From Coraliomargarita algicola (GTDB taxonomy: Bacteria; Verrucomicrobiota; Verrucomicrobiia; Opitutales; Coraliomargaritaceae), in contig NZ_CP138858.1 of the NCBI RefSeq assembly GCF_033878955.1, positions 4,429,001-4,493,000 of the forward strand: a stretch of 64,000 nt of DNA, written 5' to 3'. This document shows, in pieces, positions 53,364 through 60,153 of the stretch (positions are counted from its first letter, which is position 1; every line of letters begins with the position of its first letter). The notes under the pieces are model-generated. The model did not search any database. It was not told where the DNA came from and saw only the letters and a program-made list of their open reading frames with translations. Position numbers and translations under genes: made by a program.

Positions 53364-53564
53364 CTCAGTTTTCTTGAATGAGTAGTATAGCCCAAGAACT
53401 ATTCCAAGTGTGGGCAATTTTCCATCAAACGTGGCTCCGGTTAGTATAAAAAGCAAGTCTACAACAATACCGACGAGCAAACCTATCGATGCGAATTTAA
53501 TCATTCGTTTATTCGATTTTACCCACTTTTTGATGGTGTAGTTATTGGACAGGTCGTCAGTCAT
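53289..53564 (-). CDS. Cassette gene: small two-helix membrane protein
   Basis: 91 residues. KSNKRMIKFASIGLLVGIVV and LLFILTG form the first hydrophobic stretch, LPTLGIVLGLYYSF the second; the tail after KKTEDEPVD is polar and partly attC-encoded (NRNQSARIR). No recognised family. Small 2-TM proteins are common among cassette products and among toxins, but nothing here proves a function. Confidence 0.6.
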   Translation of the reverse strand: MTDDLSNNYTIKKWVKSNKRMIKFASIGLLVGIVVDLLFILTGATFDGKLPTLGIVLGLYYSFKKTEDEPVDPANASNAASVNRNQSARIR

Positions 53565-53571
53565 TCTTTCT

Positions 53572-53642
<71 letters not shown>

Positions 53643-53679
53643 GCTTCATTTGGTCGGTTGGTTGTGGCTGGCTTGCTGC

Positions 53680-54030
53680 TTATCCCTTAATCAGCATCAG
53701 CACGATAGAGGCAGAAATCAGAATTCCGGGCAATAGGAATACAAGCGTGATCAGGTTCGGAAATCGGATTATTTCTTTCCACTTCCCCCAGACTGCTGCT
53801 ATTAAAAATAGGAGGCCTATGTAGCAAAATGGAAGACTCGCAGCTCCATACATCATTAGCGGCGCATTCAGTGAAAAACCATGGCCACCTTCGAAACGGT
53901 CAGCTGGAAGAGTAGCAATTTCTTTTCCGTAAAAATAAGCGATGCTAGCAAAGCCAATGGAAGCAGCGGATAGTCCAAAAGCTAGAAGTCTGCCTAGCTG
54001 ACTATTCCCTTCTTCAATAGCTTTATTCAT
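53680..54030 (-). CDS. Cassette gene: three-helix membrane protein
   Basis: 116 residues from ATG 54030 (MNKAIEEGNSQLGRLLAFGL); the frame to 54057 reads attC and is rejected. Hydrophobic segments: LLAFGLSAASIGFASIAYFY, APLMMYGAASLPFCYIGLLF with LIAAVW, and LITLVFLLPGILISASIVLM. No family recognised. A single-gene cassette between attC-like sites at 53572 and 54036. Confidence 0.65.
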   Translation of the reverse strand: MNKAIEEGNSQLGRLLAFGLSAASIGFASIAYFYGKEIATLPADRFEGGHGFSLNAPLMMYGAASLPFCYIGLLFLIAAVWGKWKEIIRFPNLITLVFLLPGILISASIVLMLIKG

Positions 54031-54035
54031 TTTCT

Positions 54036-54100
54036 GTAGATCGCTAAGGAGTATCACGGAGAGGCGCAGCCTCGGAGTTGATACCTCCGCCTTGATCTAC
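54036..54100 (-). repeat. attC-like site
   Basis: GTAGATCGCTAAGGAG left, CTCCGCCTTGATCTAC right; inner arms GTATCACGGAG / TTGATACCTCC around GAGGCGCAGCCTC. Confidence 0.75.
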
Positions 54101-54379
54101 TTTTAGTCGGGAAACGAGGAAGTATTTCGTAGCCCAGAAAAAAGATAGATAGCTTAATACCAATACGGCTACAAAGAATGCTATCAAAACTAGTGGGTTC
54201 TCGACTGGGATGAAAGTCAGAATATTTCCGAGAACAAAGCTCACAATCCACGCAAGTATCCAAAATCCGATGAAAGCTCGAATATAGTCAGAATGCGTTA
54301 AGCTTTCCTTTTTCTTTTTTCCTTCTGCTTCATGCTTAGTCAGTCGAGGCTCAGGAATTGTGAATCTGAAAGTTTTCAT
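54044..54379 (-). CDS. Cassette gene: two-helix membrane protein
   Basis: 111 residues. A basic N-terminal cytoplasmic part (PEPRLTKHEAEGKKKKE) is followed by two long hydrophobic segments (AFIGFWILAWIVSFVLGNIL and LVLIAFFVAVLVLSYLSFFW). The last 15 residues (INSEAAPLRDTP) derive from attC. No family recognised. A single-gene cassette. Confidence 0.62.
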   Translation of the reverse strand: MKTFRFTIPEPRLTKHEAEGKKKKESLTHSDYIRAFIGFWILAWIVSFVLGNILTFIPVENPLVLIAFFVAVLVLSYLSFFWATKYFLVSRLKVDQGGGINSEAAPLRDTP

Positions 54380-54386
54380 TCTTTCT

Positions 54387-54488
54387 GTAGATCGTGGAGC
54401 ACTATCGCGAATGAAGCGCGGCTTGCCGGGCGTAGCTCGAAGAGCGAAGCCTGGAGCGCGAAAGGAGTTGATAGGTGCGTCTGGATAT
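54387..54488 (-). repeat. Enlarged attC-like site
   Basis: GTAGATCGTGGAGCACTATC left, GATAGGTGCGTCTGGATATG right, as at 53572, but with an extra palindromic insert (GGCTTGCCGGGCG ... CGAAGAGCGAAGCC) in the loop, giving about 100 bp. Confidence 0.75.
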
Positions 54489-54661
54489 GCTCCCGCCCAT
54501 GGTCAGATGGGCTACACTCTGGTCCGTGGTCTTCATTCAGTTGTTCTGTCTGGAGAGAGGGCTCAAATGTGAGCCACTCATCATTCCATTTTTATAGATT
54601 CTCTTTTTTAACACGTTAGCGCAAGGCTGGAATCATCCAAATTGGATTCGTTCTTTCTTTT
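54489..54661 (-). other. Cassette without a convincing gene
   Basis: About 170 bp between two attC-like sites. The longest minus-strand frames are 15 and about 43 codons, the latter reading through the attC. May be a non-coding or promoter cassette, or the remnant of a gene. Contains GTTAGCGC at 54615. Confidence 0.5.
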
Positions 54662-54662
54662 G

Positions 54663-54727
54663 CATATCGTAGAGAGGACTCGTAGATGAGCGCAGCGAAA
54701 TCTATTGAGTCGCTCGACTGGTTAGGC
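54663..54727 (-). repeat. attC-like site with R' GTTAGGC
   Basis: ATATCGTAGAGAGGACTC left, GAGTCGCTCGACTGGTTAGGC right; inner arms GTAGAT / ATCTAT around GAGCGCAGCGA. Good core end. Confidence 0.82.
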
Positions 54728-55153
54728 CCTAGGCCGACCGAGAGCCCTAATGTGGAAATCGTCCGAATCATCCTTAGAGTAGAAGGCATGATAGCAAATG
54801 AAACATTTGTATCCAGTGCCTTCCGTGTGTCTCTGTGTGGTAAGCTGATTTTGTTCTTTCTTCGAGTGTTTGCATATCGGGCAAAACGGAATCGCATCAC
54901 CATTTTTCCAATAAACATTTCTACTATATCTTAAATATGACCTCTTTTCTTTTATCAATTTTACGACGTATAACACACTCAGGCAAGTGGAGAGCAGGAT
55001 TATCGTCAGCAATCCCCATGTCTGTGTTATACTTTTTTCACTTTGGAGGAACGCCACCATCCAACCCATTAGAGGGATGGCTACAAATGTCCACAGTCCT
55101 ACCGATAGCCATTCCAGCCAGCGTTCTTTTATGGATCTCAGTAGAGGCTGCAT
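54722..55153 (-). CDS. Cassette gene: two-helix membrane protein with C-terminal zinc ribbon
   Basis: 143 residues. Two hydrophobic segments (LSVGLWTFVAIPLMGWMVAF and WGLLTIILLSTCLSVLYVV) are followed by a cytoplasmic part with CPICKH and, 25 residues later, YKCFICYHAFYS: a four-Cys zinc ribbon. The combination of membrane helices and a zinc ribbon is shared, in two separate genes, by the next cassette. No family recognised. The final RPRA residues are attC-encoded. Confidence 0.65.
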   Translation of the reverse strand: MQPLLRSIKERWLEWLSVGLWTFVAIPLMGWMVAFLQSEKSITQTWGLLTIILLSTCLSVLYVVKLIKEKRSYLRYSRNVYWKNGDAIPFCPICKHSKKEQNQLTTQRHTEGTGYKCFICYHAFYSKDDSDDFHIRALGRPRA

Positions 55154-55169
55154 TTTTGTTTTTTTCTCT

Positions 55170-55241
55170 GCCTAACGATGAGGCTATGCATGAGTGTAGC
55201 GCGGAGCGCGAAACTCATTGTCATATGCCGATTGGTTATGA
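55170..55241 (-). repeat. attC-like site with both core ends
   Basis: Starts GCCTAAC (perfect RYYYAAC) and ends ATTGGTTATGA; arms ATGAGGC...GCCGAT and ATGAGTGT / ACTCATTGTCAT around AGCGCGGAGCGCGAAA. Best-formed attC in the array. Confidence 0.87.
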
Positions 55242-55640
55242 TTTCTTCTGTTCATATCTTTTTTCGATCAGCTCCATATGTTCAACCACATCTTCTGCTG
55301 TTGAATTCTGAACCTTTCTTTGATGATGCCCAAAAAATAATGCCAAACATCCGCATACTAATGCACTAACAACGATAAGCCATGATAAGACAATGGGCAT
55401 CGGTGTCTCTCCGTTTGGAAGCGCTGGAAGGTTAAGTGTTAGAGCTGCAACCAGGGCAGAACCTGAGATACCTAAAAGCACTGAACCTGCAGTATGAAAT
55501 AAGTTCGCATTGTCGCAGATGCTGTTGATCTTCCCTTTCAAGTGTTCCCATTCTTCGATCAATATAGGATAGGCTCGTTTTTTCAAAGGGCGGACTAGTT
55601 CATAGTCCTGCGACATTTTAAAGGTAGGGTCGTCGCTCAT
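55236..55640 (-). CDS. Cassette gene pair, second gene: two-helix membrane protein
   Basis: 134 residues. A helical cytoplasmic N-terminus (PLKKRAYPILIEEWEHLKGK) precedes two hydrophobic segments (AGSVLLGISGSALVAALTLN and LSWLIVVSALVCGCLALFFG) and a charged C-terminal helix (VEHMELIEKRYEQKKS). The layout recalls 2-TM effector proteins of bacterial conflict systems such as SLATT-like proteins, but no family can be fixed by eye. Start overlaps the stop of the zinc-ribbon gene by 4 bp (ATGA), so the two are translated together from one two-gene cassette. Confidence 0.68.
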   Translation of the reverse strand: MSDDPTFKMSQDYELVRPLKKRAYPILIEEWEHLKGKINSICDNANLFHTAGSVLLGISGSALVAALTLNLPALPNGETPMPIVLSWLIVVSALVCGCLALFFGHHQRKVQNSTAEDVVEHMELIEKRYEQKKS

Positions 55641-55921
55641 ACCTCTTCCTCCTTTAGAACTTCTTCTTTTTCCTTTTCAAATAACCCAGCAGAGATTGGA
55701 TTAACTAATATAGTGTTTCCACAATTCCTGCAGGTCACGGGTGATACCGGGAATACCGCTATACCTTCTATTACTGATGATGAGCCTTCTTCAATGTGTT
55801 CTCTTAATTCAAAGATCTTGCTGGTGACGCTCCAGCTCGAAGAATCGCATTGTGAACATTTACGCTTCCCCCATTTTTCTTCGAGGTGAGCTATTACTTT
55901 TTTGGAGTCAATGTCAGACAT
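55637..55921 (-). CDS. Cassette gene pair, first gene: small zinc-ribbon protein
   Basis: 94 residues. KCSQCDSSSW and CRNCGNTILVNP give two CxxC knuckles about 45 residues apart, a zinc ribbon. IFELREHIEEGSSSVIEGIA between them is short helical sequence and FPVSPVTCRNC is a beta-ribbon approach. It is the first (integrase-proximal) gene of the array and overlaps the 2-TM gene by 4 bp. Function unknown; zinc-ribbon plus 2-TM pairs are suggestive of a regulated membrane effector. Confidence 0.68.
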   Translation of the reverse strand: MSDIDSKKVIAHLEEKWGKRKCSQCDSSSWSVTSKIFELREHIEEGSSSVIEGIAVFPVSPVTCRNCGNTILVNPISAGLFEKEKEEVLKEEEV

Positions 55922-55950
55922 AAATTAGTATTTTTTCATAACAGTGTTAT

Positions 55951-55971
55951 ATCATTCACTCAGTGAATGAT
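55951..55971. repeat. Palindrome upstream of the first cassette
   Basis: ATCATTCACT / AGTGAATGAT arms around one C. Half of it recurs at 56159-56171 (AGTGAATGATAAC). Could be a regulator site or part of the recombination site. Confidence 0.55.
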
Positions 55972-56125
55972 AACTCGGGTTGGTGTTTTGTTTGATTGTG
56001 AGGTGTTTTTCGATGGAACCGTTTGATTTGTATGACTGAGGCTTTAGTTCTGTCGGGGGATTGCGGTTGACTGAATAGTCAGTAGGTAAGTCAAAATTAT
56101 GTGTAATATCAAGATTTTGTTTCCG

Positions 56126-56293
56126 GCGATTCGTGCACTCAGCGGTGGTTTTTGAATCTGAGTGAATGATAACACTTTTTGATAAATCCCACAGTAACTG
56201 TTTATTCGGATGTATAAGTATCTGATTTATAGCATCTAGTGGATTTATTGTCGAATTTGTGGATAGTTATCAACTCCGGCGATTCGTGCACTC
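56126..56293. repeat. Pair of 19 bp direct repeats
   Basis: CCGGCGATTCGTGCACTCA occurs twice about 150 bp apart, each within a longer, weaker repeat of about 55 bp ending in a GTGAAT motif. Candidate attI-associated or integrase-binding repeats, by position only. Confidence 0.55.
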
Positions 56294-56385
56294 AATTAGT
56301 TTTTGCTTGCCATTAAGTGAATATTTGAGCACCAATAGGTTTGTTGTGAAAACCATACATTTTCCCCGTTGGGCTGAGGTATTGG

Positions 56386-56413
56386 CCGCGTAAAAAGGCT
56401 TCGCCTCACCACG
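56386..56413 (+). repeat. Left inverted repeat of the GIY-YIG element
   Basis: CCGCGTAAAAAGGCTTCGCC then TCACCACG; its reverse complement matches 56738-56763 with three differences. Followed by a second small hairpin CCACGT/ACGTGG. Confidence 0.7.
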
Positions 56414-56468
56414 TAAAGAGCAGAGCTCACGTGGCAGGCGGCGGTTATTCTTTTAGGGATGATCAGTT

Positions 56469-56735
56469 ATGTTCTATGTTTACGTGCTGCAGTCTCAACT
56501 CGATCAGGGGCTTTATATCGGTTACACTGGTAATTTGCGTCGCCGTCTATTTGAGCATAATACTGGTGAAGCCAGAGCGACTTCTTTTCGAAGACCTTGG
56601 AAGCTCATTTATTATGTGGCGTATTTGATTGAGGAGGACGCAATGAGACGAGAACGCTTTTTGAAGAGTGGAGCGGGCAGGCGTCATATTGATAAACAAC
56701 TGCGTCGCTATTTTGAGCGACACCCTCGAGCTTGA
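56469..56735 (+). CDS. GIY-YIG nuclease domain protein (YhbQ/UPF0213-like), flanked by inverted repeats
   Basis: 88 residues, a single GIY-YIG domain: FYVYVLQSQLDQGLYIGYTG has the V-Y-V and Y-I-G strands, NLRRRLFEHNTGEA the catalytic Arg and His, RRPWKLIYYVAYLIEEDAMR and RERFLKSGAG the helix with the conserved Glu. Such small proteins are nucleases of uncertain role, often mislabelled as UvrC-like. The gene is bracketed by 26-28 bp imperfect inverted repeats (56386 and 56738), the right one immediately after the stop, and abuts the integrase remnant. This looks like a compact IR-bounded unit that entered or replaced the integrase gene. Confidence 0.85.
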   Translation: MFYVYVLQSQLDQGLYIGYTGNLRRRLFEHNTGEARATSFRRPWKLIYYVAYLIEEDAMRRERFLKSGAGRRHIDKQLRRYFERHPRA

Positions 56736-56737
56736 AC

Positions 56738-56763
56738 CGCGTGAGGCGCAGCCTTTTACGCGG
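56738..56763 (-). repeat. Right inverted repeat of the GIY-YIG element
   Basis: CGCGTGAGGCGCAGCCTTTT then ACGCGG, starting two bases after the GIY-YIG stop; near-complement of 56386-56413. The integrase remnant begins at its outer edge. Confidence 0.7.
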
Positions 56764-56838
56764 GAGACGACGCAGATTTACACGCATGTGATGCAGAAGC
56801 CTGGAGTCGGGGTGCGCAGTCCACTGGACAGTTTGTGA
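56761..56838 (+). pseudogene. intI: Remnant of integron integrase gene (C-terminal 25 codons)
   Basis: The frame reads ETTQIYTHVMQKPGVGVRSP then LDSL and a stop at 56836. This is the signature tail of IntI tyrosine recombinases (in class 1: TTMIYTHV...GAGVRSPLDAL) and contains the catalytic Tyr in IYTHV. Everything upstream, including the patch specific to IntI and the other catalytic residues, has been replaced by the GIY-YIG element and the 547 bp platform region. Orientation (plus, pointing away from a minus-strand array) is that of a canonical integron. The array therefore lost its own integrase. Confidence 0.85.
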
Positions 56839-56901
56839 GTGTCAGCAGTTCAAGCGCCATCAGACGGCAATCTTGTAGCTGCTGTCTTCTAGGATTATGG
56901 T

Positions 56902-57189
56902 TTACTCTGCGATCAAGTGCTGGATGCCGGCTTCGCAGACTTGGGCGGTTTTCTGGGTGACGCGGGTGAAGCCTAAGTGTTTGGCGATCTCTTTGCAGAA
57001 GTCTTCTGCGGGGAAGTTTATGTATTTCTCTAGGGTGTCGAGTGCGCTGCTGAGGGTTGTGATTTCTTGCAAGCAATCATGCGACTGCGGGGCGCTGGTG
57101 AGGATGGCTTACTCGTGTTTGAAGCTGCGGATGTTTTCAAAGAAGCGGGGGCGGTGGTGGAGTCCCATTTGGCGGCGTCGGCTATGCGG
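56902..57189 (-). pseudogene. Unidentified gene remnant with an internal stop
   Basis: On the minus strand a protein-like frame runs from about 57162 (MGLHHRPRFFENIRSFKHE), meets one stop, and continues AILTSAPQSHDCLQEITTLS to DFCKEIAKHLGFTRVTQK and ends QHLIAE at 56902. The composition is protein-like. The last part resembles the C-terminal winged-helix-type tail (E-x-A-x-x-LGF-x-R) of large DUF3320-type helicases, a guess only. The plus-strand frame 56897-57226 is its shadow. The surrounding 616 bp (56839-57454) hold no intact gene. Confidence 0.4.
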
Positions 57190-57391
57190 GCGAGACGGAT
57201 TGGTTTTAAGGGGAACTAGACTTTGAGCGATATGAAGAGACCGCCTTTTGCGAGGGTTGGCTGATCGCGTGTGGCGGTGGCGGGATGGGCACTTGGTCTA
57301 GAAGCTTACACGATGCAATGTTTCACATGGAGGCTAAACCACTGCAGATTCTAAGCTCCGTGTCTTTGTGCCTGCGTGTGGCTTAATTCGC

Positions 57392-57433
57392 AAAAAAAAA
57401 AAGCGGTCGTCGGAATTAACCGACGACCGCTTT
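57392..57433 (-). terminator. Rho-independent terminator of ilvC
   Basis: AAGCGGTCGTCGG / CCGACGACCGCTT, perfect 13-base stem with a six-base loop, followed on the minus strand by a run of about eleven T. Starts 20 bp after the ilvC stop. Confidence 0.95.
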
Positions 57434-57454
57434 GAAATTCAAATATGAAATTGC

Positions 57455-58483
<1,029 letters not shown>

Positions 58484-58681
58484 ATTTATCGTTGTTTGTG
58501 GAAGTGAATGACTCCCTGGTTAATGAAAAGCTGTAATGTTTTAAACTTGGATCGGAAGGAAAGTACGCTTGGGTCACACGGTAGCAATCACGAAGGGCGA
58601 GTGGGCGGATAATATTACGAAGTCAGCGAGTGAAGTTTCGAAATCGGCAGCCATCGGCATTCAGAGGGTCCAGGCGGTCGT

Positions 58682-59155
58682 TTAGCCGCGTTTGAGGGCT
58701 AGGTTGCCTGTGCGTGCCATCTCGACGATCCCATAGGGTTCGATTAGGTTGAGGAAGGCTGTGACCTTGCTGGCATTGCCAGTCATTTCGATATTCACGC
58801 TTTCCGCGGAGACGTCGATGATCTTGGCACGAAAGATGTCGCATACTTGTACGACCTCGGCGCGTTGGTTGGCGGTTGCGCTGACTTTGAGCATGACGAG
58901 TTCGCGCTCAGTGGCTTGTCCATCCGAAAACTCAGTGACCTCCAGTACGTTGATCAACTTGTTTACTTGTTTGATCGCTTGATCGAGTGCTTCGCTATCA
59001 CCAATAATTGTCGCTGTAATGCGCGAAAGCTTGTTGTCGATCATTGGGCCCACATTCAGTGTCTCGATATTGAATCCGCGACCGCTGAACATTCCAGCGA
59101 TGCGAGCGAGAACTCCAAATTTATTTTCGACAAGAATTGAGATGATGTGACGCAT
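58682..59155 (-). CDS. ilvN: Acetolactate synthase small (regulatory) subunit
   Basis: 157 residues. The N-terminal ACT domain (MRHIISILVENKFGVLARIA, then GMFSGRGFNIETLNVGP) binds valine for feedback inhibition; RELVMLKVSATANQRAEVVQ starts the second domain and GNASKVTAFLNLIEPYGIVE and MARTGNLALKRG its end. The same layout as IlvH/IlvN. The catalytic subunit gene is not in the window. The tRNA-Val gene lies just upstream on the same strand, with a hairpin between. Confidence 0.95.
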   Translation of the reverse strand: MRHIISILVENKFGVLARIAGMFSGRGFNIETLNVGPMIDNKLSRITATIIGDSEALDQAIKQVNKLINVLEVTEFSDGQATERELVMLKVSATANQRAEVVQVCDIFRAKIIDVSAESVNIEMTGNASKVTAFLNLIEPYGIVEMARTGNLALKRG

Positions 59156-59166
59156 AATAGAAGAAC

Positions 59167-59190
59167 GGGGATTAATTGCTTAATCCCCGA
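59167..59190 (-). terminator. Hairpin between tRNA-Val and ilvN
   Basis: CGGGGATTAA / TTAATCCCCG, perfect 10-base stem with loop TTGC, followed on the minus strand by TTCTTC. Probably ends the tRNA transcript; because it sits 12 bp before the ilvN start it could also act as a leader attenuator. Confidence 0.65.
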
Positions 59191-59209
59191 TTCGACGTTA
59201 TAAAAAAAT

Positions 59210-59286
59210 GGTAGACGGTGAGGGATTCGAACCCACGACCCCCTCGGTGTAAACGAGGTGCTCTAACCAGCTGAGCTAACCGTCCT
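59210..59286 (-). tRNA. tRNA-Val (anticodon TAC)
   Basis: 77 nt cloverleaf on the minus strand with encoded CCA. Acceptor GGACGGT pairs with ACCGTCT (one G-U), D-arm AGCTCAGCTGGTTAGAGC, anticodon arm CTCG-TTTACAC-CGAG with TAC, T-arm with GGTTCGAATCC. Reads GUA and other valine codons. Confidence 0.95.
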
Positions 59287-59423
59287 CTAGATTTGAGAAA
59301 GCGAACAAAGTGCGGCTGAAGATCTTTGAATCAAGCCTATTTTTCACATTTTTGAATTTTTCTCTAGAATTCGATTGGAAGAAGAGTTGCCAATGGGTCA
59401 TTGGCAGGGTCAAATGCTGACTT

Positions 59424-59693
59424 GTGAATACTTTATCCTGCCTTCGAAATCAACCACGGCTCAGTGCGTCTACAGTGTCAGTTTCTCTATTGTTGGGAGC
59501 TTGCTGTTGGGGGAGTCTGATGTCTGCTGGTTGTGTCTCCGTTAAGACGGAACATCGGATCGAACCGATCCAAATTACAATGGATGTCAATGTGCGCTTG
59601 GAACGTGAATTGGAGAAATCATTTGCGGAGCTGGATGCCCGCTCTCGCGAGATCGCTGCCAAGCATAATGATAATGAGAAAGGATCTGAATAG
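59424..59693 (+). CDS. YnbE-like small lipoprotein
   Basis: 89 residues from GTG 59424; a shorter start further in is possible. The hydrophobic stretch SVSLLLGACCWGSLMSAGC ends in a lipobox (SAGC), giving a mature lipoprotein of about 50 residues. HRIEPIQITMDVNVRLEREL is the typical YnbE core. In E. coli YnbE forms an intermembrane bridge with YdbH, assisted by YdbL, in phospholipid transport to the outer membrane. The YdbL-like gene follows one base later; no YdbH-type gene is seen nearby upstream. Confidence 0.75.
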   Translation: MNTLSCLRNQPRLSASTVSVSLLLGACCWGSLMSAGCVSVKTEHRIEPIQITMDVNVRLERELEKSFAELDARSREIAAKHNDNEKGSE

Positions 59694-60092
59694 ATGAAGA
59701 ACCATATACTATTAATGAGGTGCCTGTTGATTGCATTGGCCGGCTTACTTTATTCGCAGTTGCCGCTGTCTGCGGATACTTTGAATCCGAATGAGGATGC
59801 TTTATTGGAAACGATGGGGGCACGTTTGCCTGAGTTGATGGAGCTGAAATTGAAGGGTTTAGTGGGCGAGACGAATATGGGCCTGCTTGAGGCCAGAGGT
59901 ACGATTGAGCGTGAGCAAAGGCGCTTGTTGTCGGATGAGAATCGCGATCGTCTTGCCTATTATAAATTAATCTCAGTTCGATTGGGAATACCGGTGGCAG
60001 CTGTGCAACGAAAGCGTGCAGAACAAATTCGGGAGAATTCACCCAAGGGAGTTTGGCTTGAATCAAAGTCGGGAGAGTGGCATCGCGAATAA
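59694..60092 (+). CDS. YdbL-like (DUF1318) periplasmic protein
   Basis: 132 residues. Signal peptide about MRCLLIALAGLLYSQLPLSA. The mature part GLVGETNMGLLEARGTIERE, then RRLLSDENRDRLAYYKLISV and RLGIPVAAVQRKRAEQIREN matches DUF1318/YdbL. YdbL is a periplasmic partner of YnbE in E. coli, helping assembly of the YdbH-YnbE bridge. Follows ynbE directly, as in other bacteria. Followed after 61 bp by a hybrid histidine kinase that is probably separate. Confidence 0.78.
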   Translation: MKNHILLMRCLLIALAGLLYSQLPLSADTLNPNEDALLETMGARLPELMELKLKGLVGETNMGLLEARGTIEREQRRLLSDENRDRLAYYKLISVRLGIPVAAVQRKRAEQIRENSPKGVWLESKSGEWHRE

Positions 60093-60153
60093 TTTTTCTT
60101 GCTGATCGTCCTGCTGATTGCCCGATTTGTCCTGTAAGCTTCCGAACTCTTGC

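Larger units (their letters stand above)
55922..56468. other. Integron platform region: no gene, several repeats
   Basis: 547 bp, AT-rich, in the place where attI, the cassette promoter and the 5' part of the integrase gene would be expected. No integrase coding sequence is detectable here. Contains the palindrome ATCATTCACTCAGTGAATGAT near 55951, two copies of CCGGCGATTCGTGCACTCA (about 56126 and 56275), each followed by a GTGAAT motif, and GAGTGAATGATAACAC near 56159. Confidence 0.5.

Noticed and set aside
54616..54918. 100-codon minus-strand open frame
   Set aside because: Overlaps the zinc-ribbon/2-TM cassette gene in another frame and runs through an attC site.
56897..57226. 109-codon plus-strand open frame
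   Set aside because: The opposite strand holds a more protein-like, though interrupted, sequence; the plus frame is its shadow.
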